The translations under genes were made by a program, and so were the position numbers. Positions 21,825 to 32,825 of a stretch of 64,000 nucleotides of DNA are shown here, one piece after another. The notes below the pieces were generated by a model. The model worked only from the letters and a program-made list of their open reading frames with translations. It ran no database searches and had not been told where the DNA came from. How positions within the stretch are numbered: position 1 is the stretch's first letter; every line of letters starts with the position of its first letter. Source of the DNA: Gymnothorax reevesii (lineage: Eukaryota > Chordata > Actinopteri > Anguilliformes > Muraenidae); assembly GCA_029721435.1 (NCBI GenBank), contig CM056578.1, forward strand, positions 13,826,313-13,890,312, in the 5' to 3' direction.

Positions 21825-22478
21825 CAGGGCTGCCTAACCTTGTTCCTGTTGATTAACTATCCTGCTTGCCATGGCCACCCAAGCGAGTTCCTGGAGATCT
21901 AGCATTGGGTTTTTGCTCAAAAGCACATGTCCTTGAACAACTGCCAAATTCTGTTCCTGGAGATCTACCATCCTGTGGGGTTTCACTCCAACCCCAACAA
22001 AGCAGACTTCATTCAATAGCTGGAGCAGGACTGCCCAACCTTGTTCCTGGAGATCTACCATCCTGTAGGTTTTCACTCCACCCCTAACAAAGCACACCTC
22101 ATTCAACAGCTAAAGCAGGGCTGCTCAACACTGTTCTTGGATATCTACCATCGAGTAAGTTTTCTCTCCAACTCCAACAAAGTGCGCCTCATTCAACAGC
22201 TAAAGCAAGACTACCTAACCCAGTTCCAGGAGACCTAGCATCCAGTACATTTTCACTCCAAACCTAACAAAGCACAACTTATTCAACAGCTAAAGCAGTG
22301 CAACCTAACCCAGTTCCTGGAGATCTACTATGCTGTAGGTTTCCATTTCAACCTGAACAAAGCACACCTCATTGAACAGCTGGAGATCTTGTTGCACGGC
22401 TAATTCGTTTAGTCTCGAGTACCAAATTTCGGTTTGTACTGGATTGCGGTTCTCCTGGAACTGAATTGGGCAGCCCTG
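21825..22478. mobile_element. hAT-type non-autonomous element with internal 90-bp tandem repeats
   Basis: The ends are inverted repeats: CAGGGCTGCCTAACC at the left, and GAATTGGGCAGCCCTG at the right. The flanking 8-bp direct repeats are ACCAAAGG (21817-21824) and CCCAAAGG (22479-22486), 7 of 8 identical, as expected for a hAT target duplication. The interior is a tandem array of a 90-bp unit (GTTCCTGGAGATCTACCATC...). No coding capacity is present: the frames seen are repeat translations. Confidence 0.85.
21953..22390. repeat. Five-copy 90-bp tandem repeat inside hAT-type element
   Basis: The GTTCCTGGAGATCT motif (variants GTTCTTGGATATCT and GTTCCAGGAGACCT) recurs at 21953, 22043, 22133, 22223 and 22313, an exact 90-bp period with no indels. 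Earlier, more diverged partial units begin near 21841 and 21890. Confidence 0.9.
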
Positions 22479-22589
22479 CCCAAAGGTCCTCGTTCTGGAT
22501 CTGTTTTCAGTGGTTTCTGGCTTGGACTCTTAAAACATCCGCAACTCAAAAATGTTGATGGGACAGAATGCGATTGCATTTGAATTGGT

Positions 22590-22830
22590 TTTCTGCTTCC
22601 GATGATACTGGGAAGGTCCTTCTCTATTTCAGCATGATAATGCTTCAGAGTGCTGTATGTGATCCATACTTCATTGATGGAGATAGGCCTAGAACAGCAA
22701 GACAGACCTATATAGACCCTTGATCTCAACCCTATCAAAAGCTGTTGGGATCGACTTGACTGAATGGGAATGCATACCATCTGCACATGCTCCAAACGAG
22801 GGGCCTGGCAAAATTGTGCCATATCACATT
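22590..22830 (+). pseudogene. Tc1/mariner-type transposase fragment
   Basis: The stretch reads GAAGGTCCTTCTCTATTTCA then GCATGATAATGC, which translates to 'LLYFQHDNA', matching the QHDNAP region around the second catalytic Asp. It is followed by CTTGATCTCAACCCTATCAA (DLNPIK, where Glu is expected) and GACTGAATGGGAATGCATACC (EWECIP). About 120 residues are traceable, with deletions and the third acidic residue lost. It is a decayed fragment. Confidence 0.65.
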
Positions 22831-24180
22831 TGAAAGGTCTTACTTGTTTAAACTTGGAACAAAGTTGATATGAAAGGGCTGAATTCATGCCATTTCTTCC
22901 TCTGCTTGCCTCCAAATTGAAATTTTGCAATCTTAATTTCTCAAAAGTCTGGTCCAAACTGCCAATGTAACAAGAATTTTTTTTTGTCAGTTACATCTGT
23001 TTTTTTTTTTCTTCTTTTTTGTTTTGTTTTGAACATACAACTAACATTTCGAAAGCATTAACGGCCCGTTTTCTATGACTGGCGTTTCCGTTAACTTTCA
23101 GAATTTGATTACAAATCAGAAACAGACTTGTTTACTTATCAGAACGAGCAACTTCCTCCAATTAAGGAATTTTATGGAAAAAGGGATGTAAACAACTGTG
23201 TTCTAGGGCCCTGGGGGATTAGGATTCCAGAGCGCAGAGGGCTGATTGAAGCGCGCGATTTTGGCGTCTTGTAGCCGTGATGCCGTCGTCATCTTCATCA
23301 CAGTGAATGGAGGTGGGGGGGGCTTTAATGAGGCAGGCCTTGATTGTTTCCCATTGAATGACAAGGCCCCACATAGCTATCAGTAAATACAGAGTGGCTG
23401 TTAAATTAGCTACAAGACTGGTCCTACTGGAATCCCTTCCGGCAGTTCCTCCCGCCTAACAACCATAAACAAACCTTTAAAACAAGCCTGCCTGGCTCCA
23501 GCCTGTATCCCACGACGACAGAGACGGGGGTCACGACAGCACTGGATCTGCCTGTCTCCGGAACCCTGGGGTTACCAGGGGTAGTGTGACCTCACAGAAG
23601 TCTGCGGTACTCCTAAGCAACAGCTGCTAATGCTGAACATGTACTGTATTCTCTATCATGCTTTACAAAGGACAAAAGTGATTGCATGATAAATAGGAAT
23701 ATGGTTAACTAGCGGGGCAGGGATCTCAAGTTTCGTCGCTAAAGGCTCTTTACCAAGAGGAAATGGAAGGGGGGAATTCAATCAATCGAACGTGTCCGCA
23801 AGCCCATGGCCAATTACGGGAGGCTGCATGGTTTATGAGGAGGAAGTAGACATTCTACACTAATTTGCATTTACCCATTTGAACCGTGTGTGTCTGTGTG
23901 TATCAGTGTGTAAGTGTGTGTGTTAACCAGACACATGTGCTCAGCCTCTCTTAGTTGCTAAAATTTTTTACTTGGCCAAAGTGAACACACTGCAGATTTT
24001 ATGGGGGCGGCATGAAATCTCAGGGTCTTCCTGGGACCCCAGTGGTCTGTCTAGAGACAGACTGTTAGTAGGGGGCGGTGGGATTTGTGTGGGGTGTCCT
24101 GATTTTAAAGTGTTTGGGGACACCAGCTGTGACTGATATGATCCTGAGTAGATGCTGGAAGTCCAACAACTATCTGCCTA
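22831..24180. other. Single-copy-looking DNA, part resembling conserved non-coding sequence
   Basis: T-rich runs at 22977-23025 are followed by 23040-23480, which has several ATTA/TAAT-type homeodomain-like cores, balanced composition and no repeats. This is typical of non-coding enhancers near developmental genes, though I infer it only from composition. A weak TG repeat lies at 23887-23925. Confidence 0.4.
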
Positions 24181-24213
24181 AAGAGAGAGAGAGAAAGACA
24201 CACACAAAGAGAA

Positions 24214-24251
<38 letters not shown>
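24181..24251. repeat. (GA)n microsatellite
   Basis: GA repeats with a short CA interruption. Confidence 0.94.
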
Positions 24252-24253
<2 letters not shown>

Positions 24254-24255
24254 TC

Positions 24256-24360
24256 ATGTGATATCACAAATACGTGTTTGGAATATTCTAGATGTAACAT
24301 TCTAATGCTGATATAACAATCACACCTGGTTATTTAAATGAATCTGTGTTCTAGAGCACT
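24256..24360 (+). repeat. Dispersed ~100-bp family, copy 2
   Basis: It reads GTGATATCACAAATACGTG, then GGAATATTCTAGATGTAACA, TTCTAATGCTGATATAACAA and GTGTTCTAGAGCAC, in the same motif order as 8829-8930. Confidence 0.55.
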
Positions 24361-24959
24361 GACTTTCGGCTCATTCCAGAAAAGGTATTTTTCAATGTGT
24401 CAAAGTAGGTGAAAAATGGTGATTCTAATGTCATCGGGGTTGGCTATTCGTCATCTTTCTCTGCTTACGGGGACAGCTGTTCTCCGCAGTCCGTGCCTTT
24501 GAGTTAGACATTTCAAAGATGTATGAATTTACCTCAGTAGTTTTGATTTTTTTTTATTTTTAGGTCAGTTAATTGAAATCAAGCATATGAGCAGGTTGTG
24601 TTTACACAATTATGTGCATATAATTTAGGATTGGCACGCTTCACTGTATACAAATGTACGTCTCATATGACGTATGACTGTTTGCAATGAATAGAATGTG
24701 TCATGTTATAATAACGTCTATTTTTACAACTCTGAAACATGTTCTGCAATCAGAATCATTTCCTCTTCACTCGCGCCTTGCGCGCTGGCGTCAACTACAC
24801 ATTGTAAAAAGTTGTTAAAACTGGTCAGCCTGACATGGCCCTGTTATGGTTTGTTAGGTGCACGTGCTGTTTGGACCTTTCTTTGCAGCTCTCGTCCCAG
24901 GACGATATCGTATTCCTGGGCCATCAAATTCTTTACCCAGCTAGTTGATTGAGCTGGGG

Positions 24960-25330
24960 CAGTGCTTCCCCAGAATCTATATAAGCAGGATGTCCGACAC
25001 GCCTCCTTCGATAGAGTGTCTGTGTTTAGCTTTGCGCTATAGCCGAAGGTATCCGTAGTCAGGTTTTGTATGACTTTATATCTTCTAATTGTTGGAGTTT
25101 CTTCTCCCTTTTTCTATCTCACGTTGCTTCTGTGGTTCGGACTATTGTACATCCTTTGGAAGCGCGAGTACTTGTGTTTGGTCGATATTATTCTCTGTGT
25201 TTGTACTGTGTTCGTGCTGCTCTCTTTCTCTCTGTCGTTGTACTTGGCCTCTGTATACTACCGGCCATTACCGGCACATAAATTGTGGTTTACTTTTGAA
25301 CTAGAGGAACATTAGCGTAGTTATACAGCA
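24960..25330 (+). promoter_or_regulatory. TATA-containing promoter-like segment (possible LTR fragment)
   Basis: TATATAAG at 24978-24985 sits in GC-balanced sequence and is followed ~30 bp later by a C/T-rich initiator-like stretch (CCTCCTTCGATAGAG). Downstream, 25060-25300 is open in all three plus frames for 71-81 codons, rich in Leu/Ser/Val/Tyr, without a known domain. The arrangement resembles an old retroelement LTR or 5' leader, but I see no matching second copy or terminal TG...CA boundaries. Confidence 0.3.
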
Positions 25331-25470
25331 CCAGCATACTATGGCAGTTTTCTTTTAACTGCCCTAGCATTGGGACGAAAAAGCATGTTAACAAAGTTAC
25401 GGCTTTTTTGTGTTTTACACATACATTTTTATTACAGTCCTGTAGCTTTGGTTACGGTAATTAACAAGTA

Positions 25471-25613
25471 CACTGTTGCTCATAAAGTTGGAATAAATAT
25501 ATATATATATTTTTTTTTTACCTCTTTTCATGAAATGATTGTGACAATATGATTTATTTTTGATAGATAAAGTGTCTAAATACAAAATTATTCCAACTTT
25601 ATGGGCAACGGTG
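25471..25613. mobile_element. Mariner-type MITE, 143 bp
   Basis: The 26-bp terminal inverted repeats match at about 24 of 26 positions: CACTGTTGCTCATAAAGTTG... at the left and its reverse complement ...CAACTTTATGGGCAACGGTG at the right. TA flanks both sides (25469-25470 and 25614-25615), the Tc1/mariner target duplication. The interior is short and AT-rich with an (AT)n stretch. There is no coding capacity. Confidence 0.9.
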
Positions 25614-25615
25614 TA

Positions 25616-26784
25616 TATACTACAATGTTTCTGTGTGAGGCATAAGAAAATACTATAAATGCAAATTTATGCATTTTTTGTGTGACTTTTCATTGTGTGC
25701 ATTTTGCAGGTACACATACCTGGAATGACTGGAGCAATTCCATCATTTTTAACAGAGCAACTATTTATATAGCTGGAAATAAGCTGAGGCAATTCAGGTT
25801 AACGGCTCAGCTGTCAGCACTGACGGTGAGAGGTTGTGAAATGAACACTGAAGATATGGGTGAATGAATGCAGCGTATGTCTTTCATTAGAGCACATTTG
25901 TGCATTTCATTTTGACCTGCATGAAGTGGACAATTAAATGAGCATTACTGACTGCAAGCAGCATAATAATTTGTACAATTGCTTCCCTGTGTGGCTGGCG
26001 CACATGTCTAGGAAATGTACCTGATTGTACTTGTGGTTTCACTCATTATAATTATTGAATTATTTCCAAATTTGTCCTGCCATGCCTGTCTTCCAGGTCC
26101 CGACCTGGATGGAGATGATTACATCAATAAATCAATTAAGCTAAATTTAGACTCCAGGCATTTTCACAATGACTTGTGTTTCCGCTCTCTTGTGGCCTGT
26201 TTTGACCTGAGGTTTGTGAGCTCTGGCACTATGTGGGGAAACCAGCATGAAAAGCACGAGATTTTAGTCGCCCGCAGAGCTGTTGATCCAGTGCTTGGGT
26301 TTGAAGCATTGGAGACTTTGAGCTTATTCATTGTCAACAGTACTTTCATAAACAGACATTCTTTTGAAGAACTTTCGGTGGGAAGTAAGCAAGTCATAAA
26401 GACACGCATAAACATTATAAAATGACCACAAATATACGTATATAATTCTTAAAAATTAATTTACATTGTGTATGGCAACTGTCGTCAGCAGATGAATTAG
26501 ATGTGTCCCGGAGCTTGTAAACATGGTGATCAGTTTGCACACATCAATAGTCCATGACCACAGAACTTTCAAATAAAATGAACTAATGTGAAGGAAATTT
26601 GTAAGCTTTTGAGTGTAATGTTTTGTGGTTTTGGTCAATGTAATTAATGATGTGCTATGATAAAAATGTGGCCGATGTATGTGTGACATCAAGGGGCTCG
26701 AGTTTGGATGTGTGTCTTCCTCTGAGTGTTTATTTACATTATGCATTGTCAGTAAGAATGCAAATGTCAAAGGTTTGATATTTG
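25616..26784. other. AT-rich stretch with one unassigned open frame
   Basis: The only notable frame is plus 26015-26425 (136 codons). Residues 3-17 are strongly hydrophobic (LIVLVVSLIIIIELF, signal-peptide-like). The rest has no recognisable family and there is no splice or promoter context. In AT-poor-stop sequence this length can arise by chance, so I do not call a gene. Confidence 0.35.
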
Positions 26785-27090
26785 ACTCCTGGTGTTGAAG
26801 ATTGATGTTTGGAGTGAATTTTTGATGTGAAATATTAATGCTGGAGGTGAAAAATTAATGTTTGAGTGATTGCAGATGTGAATGATTGATGGTTGCGAGA
26901 GATTCTGGATGTGAAAGATTGATTTTTGAGCTATTGTAGATGAGAAAAATTGGTATTTAGGTAAGCTTGTAGAAGTTAAAGATAAAAGATAGAGGATAAA
27001 TGGGGATGTGCTTGTAAGTAATGAATGTTGGCAGGACAGTGGATGTAAAAGATGGATTTTAGTGTGATTGTATGTGTAATACTGAGATGC
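26785..27090. repeat. Degenerate minisatellite (~30-35-bp units)
   Basis: Variants of GATGTGAAAGATTGATGTTT then GAGTGATTGTA recur at least eight times with many substitutions and indels. On the minus strand this gives an artefactual frame with repeated IFHIQN-like words. Confidence 0.7.
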
Positions 27091-28045
27091 ATTAGAGCCA
27101 CTTGTCATTCAGCATCCTACACTGCTATACAGTTCCACTCTCTGAATGTTTTAAAACCCAATGCAGCGGGAGACATGTTTTTTTCCTTGACCAACTTTTT
27201 GTCCCAATAAGTATAACGTGATGAATGTGCATTGCTCTTAAAATTTTATGCTGTTGTCCAGTATTTTGGTTGAGGAATGCGGTATGGACTCAAGCCTCAT
27301 GACACACGGCGCACATAAGCCGTATTTGCTTAAATGCAGGAAAAAAAAACTCAACCCGCGAGTGTCTTTTTTCTTTTTTCCGCTGTTGTTTCTAAACACC
27401 AGTTTTCCATTTTGAGAGGGAGAGAGCGAGCGAGCCGACAGACCCAGCCAGAGCCCGCGGTATTTATAGTCTGGTGTTCCGACCAAAATTATCAGTGTAC
27501 CGCAAAATAACTTCCTCCGTCCCTTACCGCAAAATAACAGGATGCCTTCAATTGTGAGTATTTATTAATTTTAGCGGAGGGTTGCCACTTTTTATAAATA
27601 GCAGTATTCCTGCAGAACTCTAAGTGGGCCTGTGGATACTTCCTATGTTATTTTTTAAACATCCCCCTGCTTCTTGGGCTGGTTGGGTGCATTTTTTAAT
27701 TTTTCTGAAGAGCATTAGAAGCCCCCCCCTGACTGTGGTGGCATCTGGGTTCTATTAAGGCTTCTCTCAGCCAGGTCAGAGGTCACCAAGCCTTAATAGG
27801 TGACAAGGAGGATACTTTAGGGTTGTCCAACCATCATCACAATTACCATCCATGCCCACCCCACCCCACCCCCTACTTCATTCCTGCCTCAGATGACATC
27901 AAAACATAACTATCAAATGAATTTCTTGTCGCCTATGCTCACCCACGCCCTCTTTTTTCTTTTGATAACTTTCACGCCCTGTTTGTTACCCAAGTCTCAT
28001 TTGCTGTGATGTAGCAAGAATTCAGTATCTATTTTTATCTCTTTA
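27091..28045. other. Single-copy-looking DNA
   Basis: 27490-27660 has repeated ACCGCAAAATAAC (27499 and 27528) and TATTTATTAATTTTA, compatible with a conserved non-coding element. No coding signal is seen. Confidence 0.4.
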
Positions 28046-28047
28046 TG

Positions 28048-28145
28048 ACGTGAGGTCACGAGCGGGCGATTGGCCAGCTGGAAACCGAAACTCTCTAAAT
28101 GCCGATGCTACAATCGCTGCCGATTATTGCGGAGTTCTAGAACAG
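28048..28145 (+). repeat. Dispersed ~100-bp family, copy 3 (CpG-richer variant)
   Basis: It begins CGTGAGGTCACGAGCGGGCG, continues TAAATGCCGATGCTACAATC, and ends GAGTTCTAGAACAGACTG. It is more CpG-rich than the other copies, possibly because less methylation decay has occurred. Alignment to the others is weaker in the middle. Confidence 0.4.
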
Positions 28146-29175
28146 ACTGATTCACACTCTCCATAAAAACGAAAAATCCTCGACTCCTCAAAGGTTTGAA
28201 TTAAAATCAAATGTCAGGGCACGTTGTATAGTCCCTTCAACATATTGCGCTCAGGCTCCAGAGAGAGCATCTCTGATCGATGCCAGACGCTGTCCTGGCC
28301 TGAGCAGATTCTGCTTAAATGGGCTACTTCTCCATATTTCCGAAACTGCCCTCCATTTTTTTTTTCAGGAAGTGCCTTTTTTTTTTTTTTGGACAGATGG
28401 TGGATGCTGGAGCAGGGCTTGTGATTCCTGTATTCCTGTGCGAAGTCTCGTGGAAGTGCGGATAAATGATAGTGATGAAATAACCAGTCGCAGCCCTGCC
28501 GTCGGCATCCGCCATGGTATTGTCGTCAGGGTGTCCAGCTGCCCCCCTTGTTCTTCAGTTGGCGTTCGCCACGAGCTTCTTTTCTCCCCGCTCAACTCCA
28601 TACCTCCTACTGCCCCGGACGTCCACCTGGGAAACAAGGGTCAGTAAATCTCGATGAAGAGATTTCAACACCAGCATACAGTTGGACTACAGTCACAGGG
28701 GAGCCAACGAATGTAAAAGCAGACAGTTTGCCTGGAAAAGATGTTAGACTGTGTAGGGCAGGGTATAAGCAGATCTGGCCCTTGAACTCAAATCCAGCCC
28801 TGGTTCTGATTCTGGACCCAGGTAATTAAGTAAGCAGTTAGAGCTGGTGGGGAAACTGTCTTCACACCTGACTGCCAGGAAAAGTGGGGGTGGGGGGGGG
28901 TGGAACCAAGGCCAAAGAGATGACTTTGAATGTTGAGGGGGGCACGGTTCAGCGATATGATGTTCTCCCTTGGACTTCACGCAGTTCCAGGATGCTGTCC
29001 TAGTGTTTAGCGTCGACAAAGTGCTGGCTTTTTATAATGACTTACTTTTTTGAAAGTTGGGAGGGGTGGGGGCATGTCATGTGACGCCATCCTTCCATCT
29101 CTTACACCCCTGAGCACATGTTCCATTCAGTGCTTTTCTGGGTCCCCTTTTTTTGCCACTGCTAATTGAAAATGT
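28146..29175. other. Stretch with a possible repeat fragment at 28755-28880
   Basis: 28755-28880 reads CAGATCTGGCCCTTGAACTC, CCAGCCCTGGTTCTGATTCT and GACCCAGGTAATTAAGTAAG, in the style of fish hAT-type MITE arms, but I cannot delimit it. Homopolymers lie at 28357-28366 and 28379-28390. No gene is seen. Confidence 0.4.
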
Positions 29176-29176
29176 A

Positions 29177-29226
<50 letters not shown>
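29176..29226. repeat. (TG)n microsatellite
   Basis: Uninterrupted TG run of about 50 bp. Confidence 0.96.
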
Positions 29227-29228
<2 letters not shown>

Positions 29229-29587
29229 TTGCCCTGGCGATGTGTGCGTGCAAGCGTGTTTGTGCGTGATCGATGTGTGTGCGGATGCTGCGCAGGGCCA
29301 TGCAAAGCACTTGCGAACATGATGCGAACATGTGCGTTCAGGCGCCAGCGTGTGTGCAAGAAAGAGAGGAATCTGGAACAAAATGAAGGATGACGTTTAT
29401 TTATGCCGTCCTGTTAAACAAGACGGGCGTGTGACCTTCGTGGAGTGTGTTCACGCACTGGCATGACAAGGGGGAGGGCGTCTGCGTGTACGTTGTGTGT
29501 GTATAAGGGAAACCAAATGATCACATTACATTTGTGGAGCCTTTTTCTGATGAGTGCGTTCATGTGCTTGACAAAATGGAGGGAGTT

Positions 29588-29612
29588 TGTGTGTGTGTGT
29601 GTGTGTGTGGGT
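29588..29612. repeat. (TG)n microsatellite
   Basis: Short TG run. Confidence 0.93.
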
Positions 29613-29877
29613 GTTTGAGTGACCGTGAGTCGATTGATAGATCCTAATGTACTCCAGCTCACTGAATGAGTTAATCTCATGAATGTTATTATTTGTAAAA
29701 ATATTTTCACAATTATTGTTGAATGTACTATGTTCATCATTGGACCATATTTTATTTATCTGTGTAAAATCTGTGCTTGTCATATTGCTCTCATGATTTT
29801 GCATTATTTTTTGCTTTTGGACATGCATGGAACAAATACCATAAGCATAGATGCTTTCAAATATAATTCAAAAATTA

Positions 29878-30130
29878 AAAATCTCTAAATAAAAAACCTG
29901 AAAAAGAGCAGTGAACAGTTAAAAGTTCAAAAATGAAATCCCGACAACTCCTGGATAACTGTTCTTTGTCTTAAAAAATGCATCTGCAGTCCATCAGCTC
30001 TGTTCGTAAATTGGTTGATAGATTGTTCCTGGCGTGTTGGAAAACTTGCACGATTCCCCTGCAGACTGGCTGTCTCGCTTCCTCATGCCGCTCCAGGTAA
30101 TCCCAGACAGCCTGGATGATTTGGCTGTAC
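29878..30130 (-). pseudogene. Tc1-like transposase C-terminal fragment, copy 1 of a pair
   Basis: On the minus strand the sequence reads 'QAVWDYLERHEE...FQHARNNL', the tail after the DLNPIE motif in Tc1-like transposases (usual form ESVWDYMKRQ...AWNNLP). It is followed by the family's 3' non-coding end (30-bp A/T-rich stretch at 29878-29910). Only the last ~50 codons remain; the catalytic part is absent. Confidence 0.6.
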
Positions 30131-30957
30131 CATCCCTTCCTTTCTTTAATGACAGGCTAAATCTCTCTGTCACTTTTTTGTCAAAAAATTAAATTAATAC
30201 TTGGGATGTCAATTTTAAAATGCTAATCTAACGAGCAAGGACAATATGCTTCCAAGACCAAACTGATGTTTTGCTACTCTTCATTTTGACATCATTCGTT
30301 TAGAGAGAAAGGAGAGGGCTGATGTGTGCGAGCGAATGAAGGAGAGAGAGGCAGAGAAAAAAGAGTTAAAGATAGTTCTGTGGTAGCTGTCCTATTTGCA
30401 CAATGGCCTGGAGTTCCTGTGCCAGTTTATCTAATCCTCCTTCCTGCTGTGACATCTAACAAAAACAAACGCAGAATTTATCTGACGGGGTCCGCACGGC
30501 AAGCTGGAGTCTCTTGCGGCTGCAGGCGTCATAAGACGTCGGCCAAGGCCAAAAAAACCAGCGCGTTTATTCGCAAGCGAATGTCGTCCGGCTCTTTATT
30601 TATCCTGAGGAGGGGATGTAACAGTTAAGGACGTGCTATAACATGTCAGGCAGGAATTTTCTCTGTCCTGGAGATAAAAAAAAAACGAGCTTGAAGCTCC
30701 AGCTCAACCCTCTCCTCAAGAGCATGCTCTTCAGACTGCAAAGAAAGTGTTTACATTATGGACTGAGATGGAGCGTTTCAGTAGGCCTGTATAAAGTGGC
30801 CATACGCTGCTAAACACTGGCTTTTTACAGTCCTCTTCGCCAGCATTCTTTTCTTTTGAGCGACCATGTTTTTTCCAGGTAGAAGGAGATTCAAGCTTGA
30901 GTCGAGCATTTTGGACCTGCTTCATTTCATTGCATTTATCATCTACCATTTGTGGCT
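30131..30957. other. Stretch without recognised genes
   Basis: 30470-30620 is a CpG-containing, repeat-free block (GCGCGTTTATTCGCAAGCG) that could be a conserved non-coding element. Open frames at 30326-30628 (plus) and 30731-31054 (minus) have no recognised domain; the latter overlaps a transposase tail. Confidence 0.4.
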
Positions 30958-31170
30958 GTGAACAAAAAAACTTAAAAGAGCAGTGACTGATTAAAAAGGG
31001 AACCAAACCAATTCTTAGTCTGACCACCATTTGCCATGAAACTTGCATCAACAATGTCCCGCATTTTTAAAAGAAAATTGTTTGGCAGGTTGTTCCAAGC
31101 ATGATTGAGAGCTTGTTGCAGTTCTTCCGCAGACTGGCTTCTTGATTGCTTGAAGTGGTGCCACTCAATT
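30958..31170 (-). pseudogene. Tc1-like transposase C-terminal fragment, copy 2 of a pair
   Basis: The minus-strand translation gives 'EELQQALNHAWNNLP...MRDIVDASFMANGGQTKN', the C-terminal tail of the same Tc1-like family as 29878-30130. It is followed by the same non-coding end (AAAAGAGCAGTGAC on the plus strand here, AAAAGAGCAGTGAAC in copy 1). Both copies have the same orientation and are ~1.08 kb apart, so either a local duplication or two insertions. Confidence 0.65.
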
Positions 31171-32825
31171 TTTTTTTTTTTTTTTGTAAATAGACAATAT
31201 AATGATTTATATTCCTAGCCATTTTAAAGTGTGCAAAAGTGTGCAGTTACAATGCCTTGTTGCTCAGACAGCCAAGACTTCACCAAATGCTTTGAGAAGA
31301 AGAATGCAGTCACTCCATGCTCAAAAAATACCCTGAAAATCAACTGCTTTAACAATTGACTGAGTTGTTCAGTGTTCATGCGGGCCATCTGTAAATTATT
31401 ATTATCTTCCAAAACTCTCCTGTGACAGCGCTGAATGCTTTCTCGCTGCCGCAGGCATCAGCTGTGTAACACGCCCCTTGCATAACATGTCCCCATTGAT
31501 AAAAATGGAGAAGAGGAAATAACTTTCCGCTCTCCATTAAAAATGTCTTTACGCGCATCGAAAGCCCCGAAAAAGCACTTAAGTTTTTTAATTGCATTTT
31601 TTCTTTATTTTCAAGGACACAGAATCTTTGCTGAATTGAAATCTGTGGTGTAAAAACCATTTAAAAAACCAGTGACAGATGCTAAACTTTGGGAGAATTC
31701 AGGTCTGGCATCATTCCATTCGGCTTTAAGAACACCCCTGGTCTCTGCCACTCTCAGAACCAATGCTGGTAATAATTGTGAGAGGGCAACAAAAAATTAA
31801 AAAGAGAAATAACAGCAGTGTTGAGCACGTTCACCTCGGCCAGACTTCCCGCTGGCTTTATTAGGTGACCATAAATAGACGGCCCGGAGCCGGAGGAGCA
31901 GGTTAATTATTTCCCTCTGTTAATTTTTTAAAAGGAGCAGGGGTCACATTGCTTTTTACAATCATTCCCTGTGCTGAGCCTCTGCAAATACTGGGGGAGG
32001 GACAGTGCCTCTCAGTCAGCTCCTGCAATCAGCTTCCTTTTCCAAGTGCAATAAATTATGGAACTAGGCTGCGGAAGTATGATCCATAAAGCGCTAAGTG
32101 ATGCCGTCTGCTGCTGCCGGCCTTGTCCCGGGACATTAGCATTGTCGCTAATACACACCACTGCCCTCTGTTTTTATTTATCTTTTAAATGTTTTGCTGG
32201 CGGCAAACCAGCAGTCTTGTGGGGGGGCCCCCTTAAATTTGATGTTTACACCTGAGGGCACGAATGCCCCAGTAAGAAGAAATGATATCCACTGGGAATA
32301 CAAAAATCGGAGGATCTGTGTATGGGATAAGCCTTGTAGCAAAGGAATAATGGGTTTTGACTGTTTTCTTCGCTGTTGAAAAAGAGTGCAATATATGGAA
32401 AAATACTGCCAACTAGGCTGTCAGAAATAATTTATTGTTTGCATAACAGTAATAACATGGTCGCATGCTGTTTAATGTATTGCAATGTTGTATTGTAAAA
32501 GTAATGTATTCATAACATGCCAGCTGTTTACAATTTTGTATTTTTCCCCACAGACCTCATTCAAGTGCATTTTTTAGTTCAAGGTCAAATGCTGTTGGAT
32601 CATCCTGCCTATCTGTTGATCAGTTGATTGCACTCGCATTCTCGTTTACTTTTGGGTTCATTCAGATATTTCGCTGAGTAAGACTTGTTGAAGGATGTTA
32701 AGCCAGAACATACCTTTGGTCTGGCTATACTTATAAACTTGAGAACTGGGACCAACTTCTGACCTACTAAGACGGCCTGCTTAATCCTGTAACACAAACA
32801 AGGAGAAGTTAGGAAATGGCACAAA
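31171..32825. other. Repeat-free DNA resembling conserved non-coding sequence
   Basis: 31830-32180 contains several homeodomain-type and AT cores (TTAATTATTTCCC, TTAATTTTTTAAAAGG, GCAATAAATTATGG, CCATAAATAGACGG) in balanced, repeat-free sequence. 31420-31640 is similar. This is the composition of vertebrate developmental enhancers. It is an inference from appearance only. Confidence 0.4.

Noticed and set aside
21953..22390. CRISPR array (regular repeats)
   Set aside because: Units are contiguous 90-bp tandem repeats without unique spacers, inside a hAT-type element in vertebrate DNA.
22409..22957. 182-codon minus frame
   Set aside because: It runs antisense through a decayed plus-strand Tc1/mariner transposase and the end of a hAT-type element.
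26015..26425. 136-codon plus frame with hydrophobic start as a secreted protein
   Set aside because: Signal-like start but no family, promoter, splice site or poly(A) support. Kept only as a note in the region entry.
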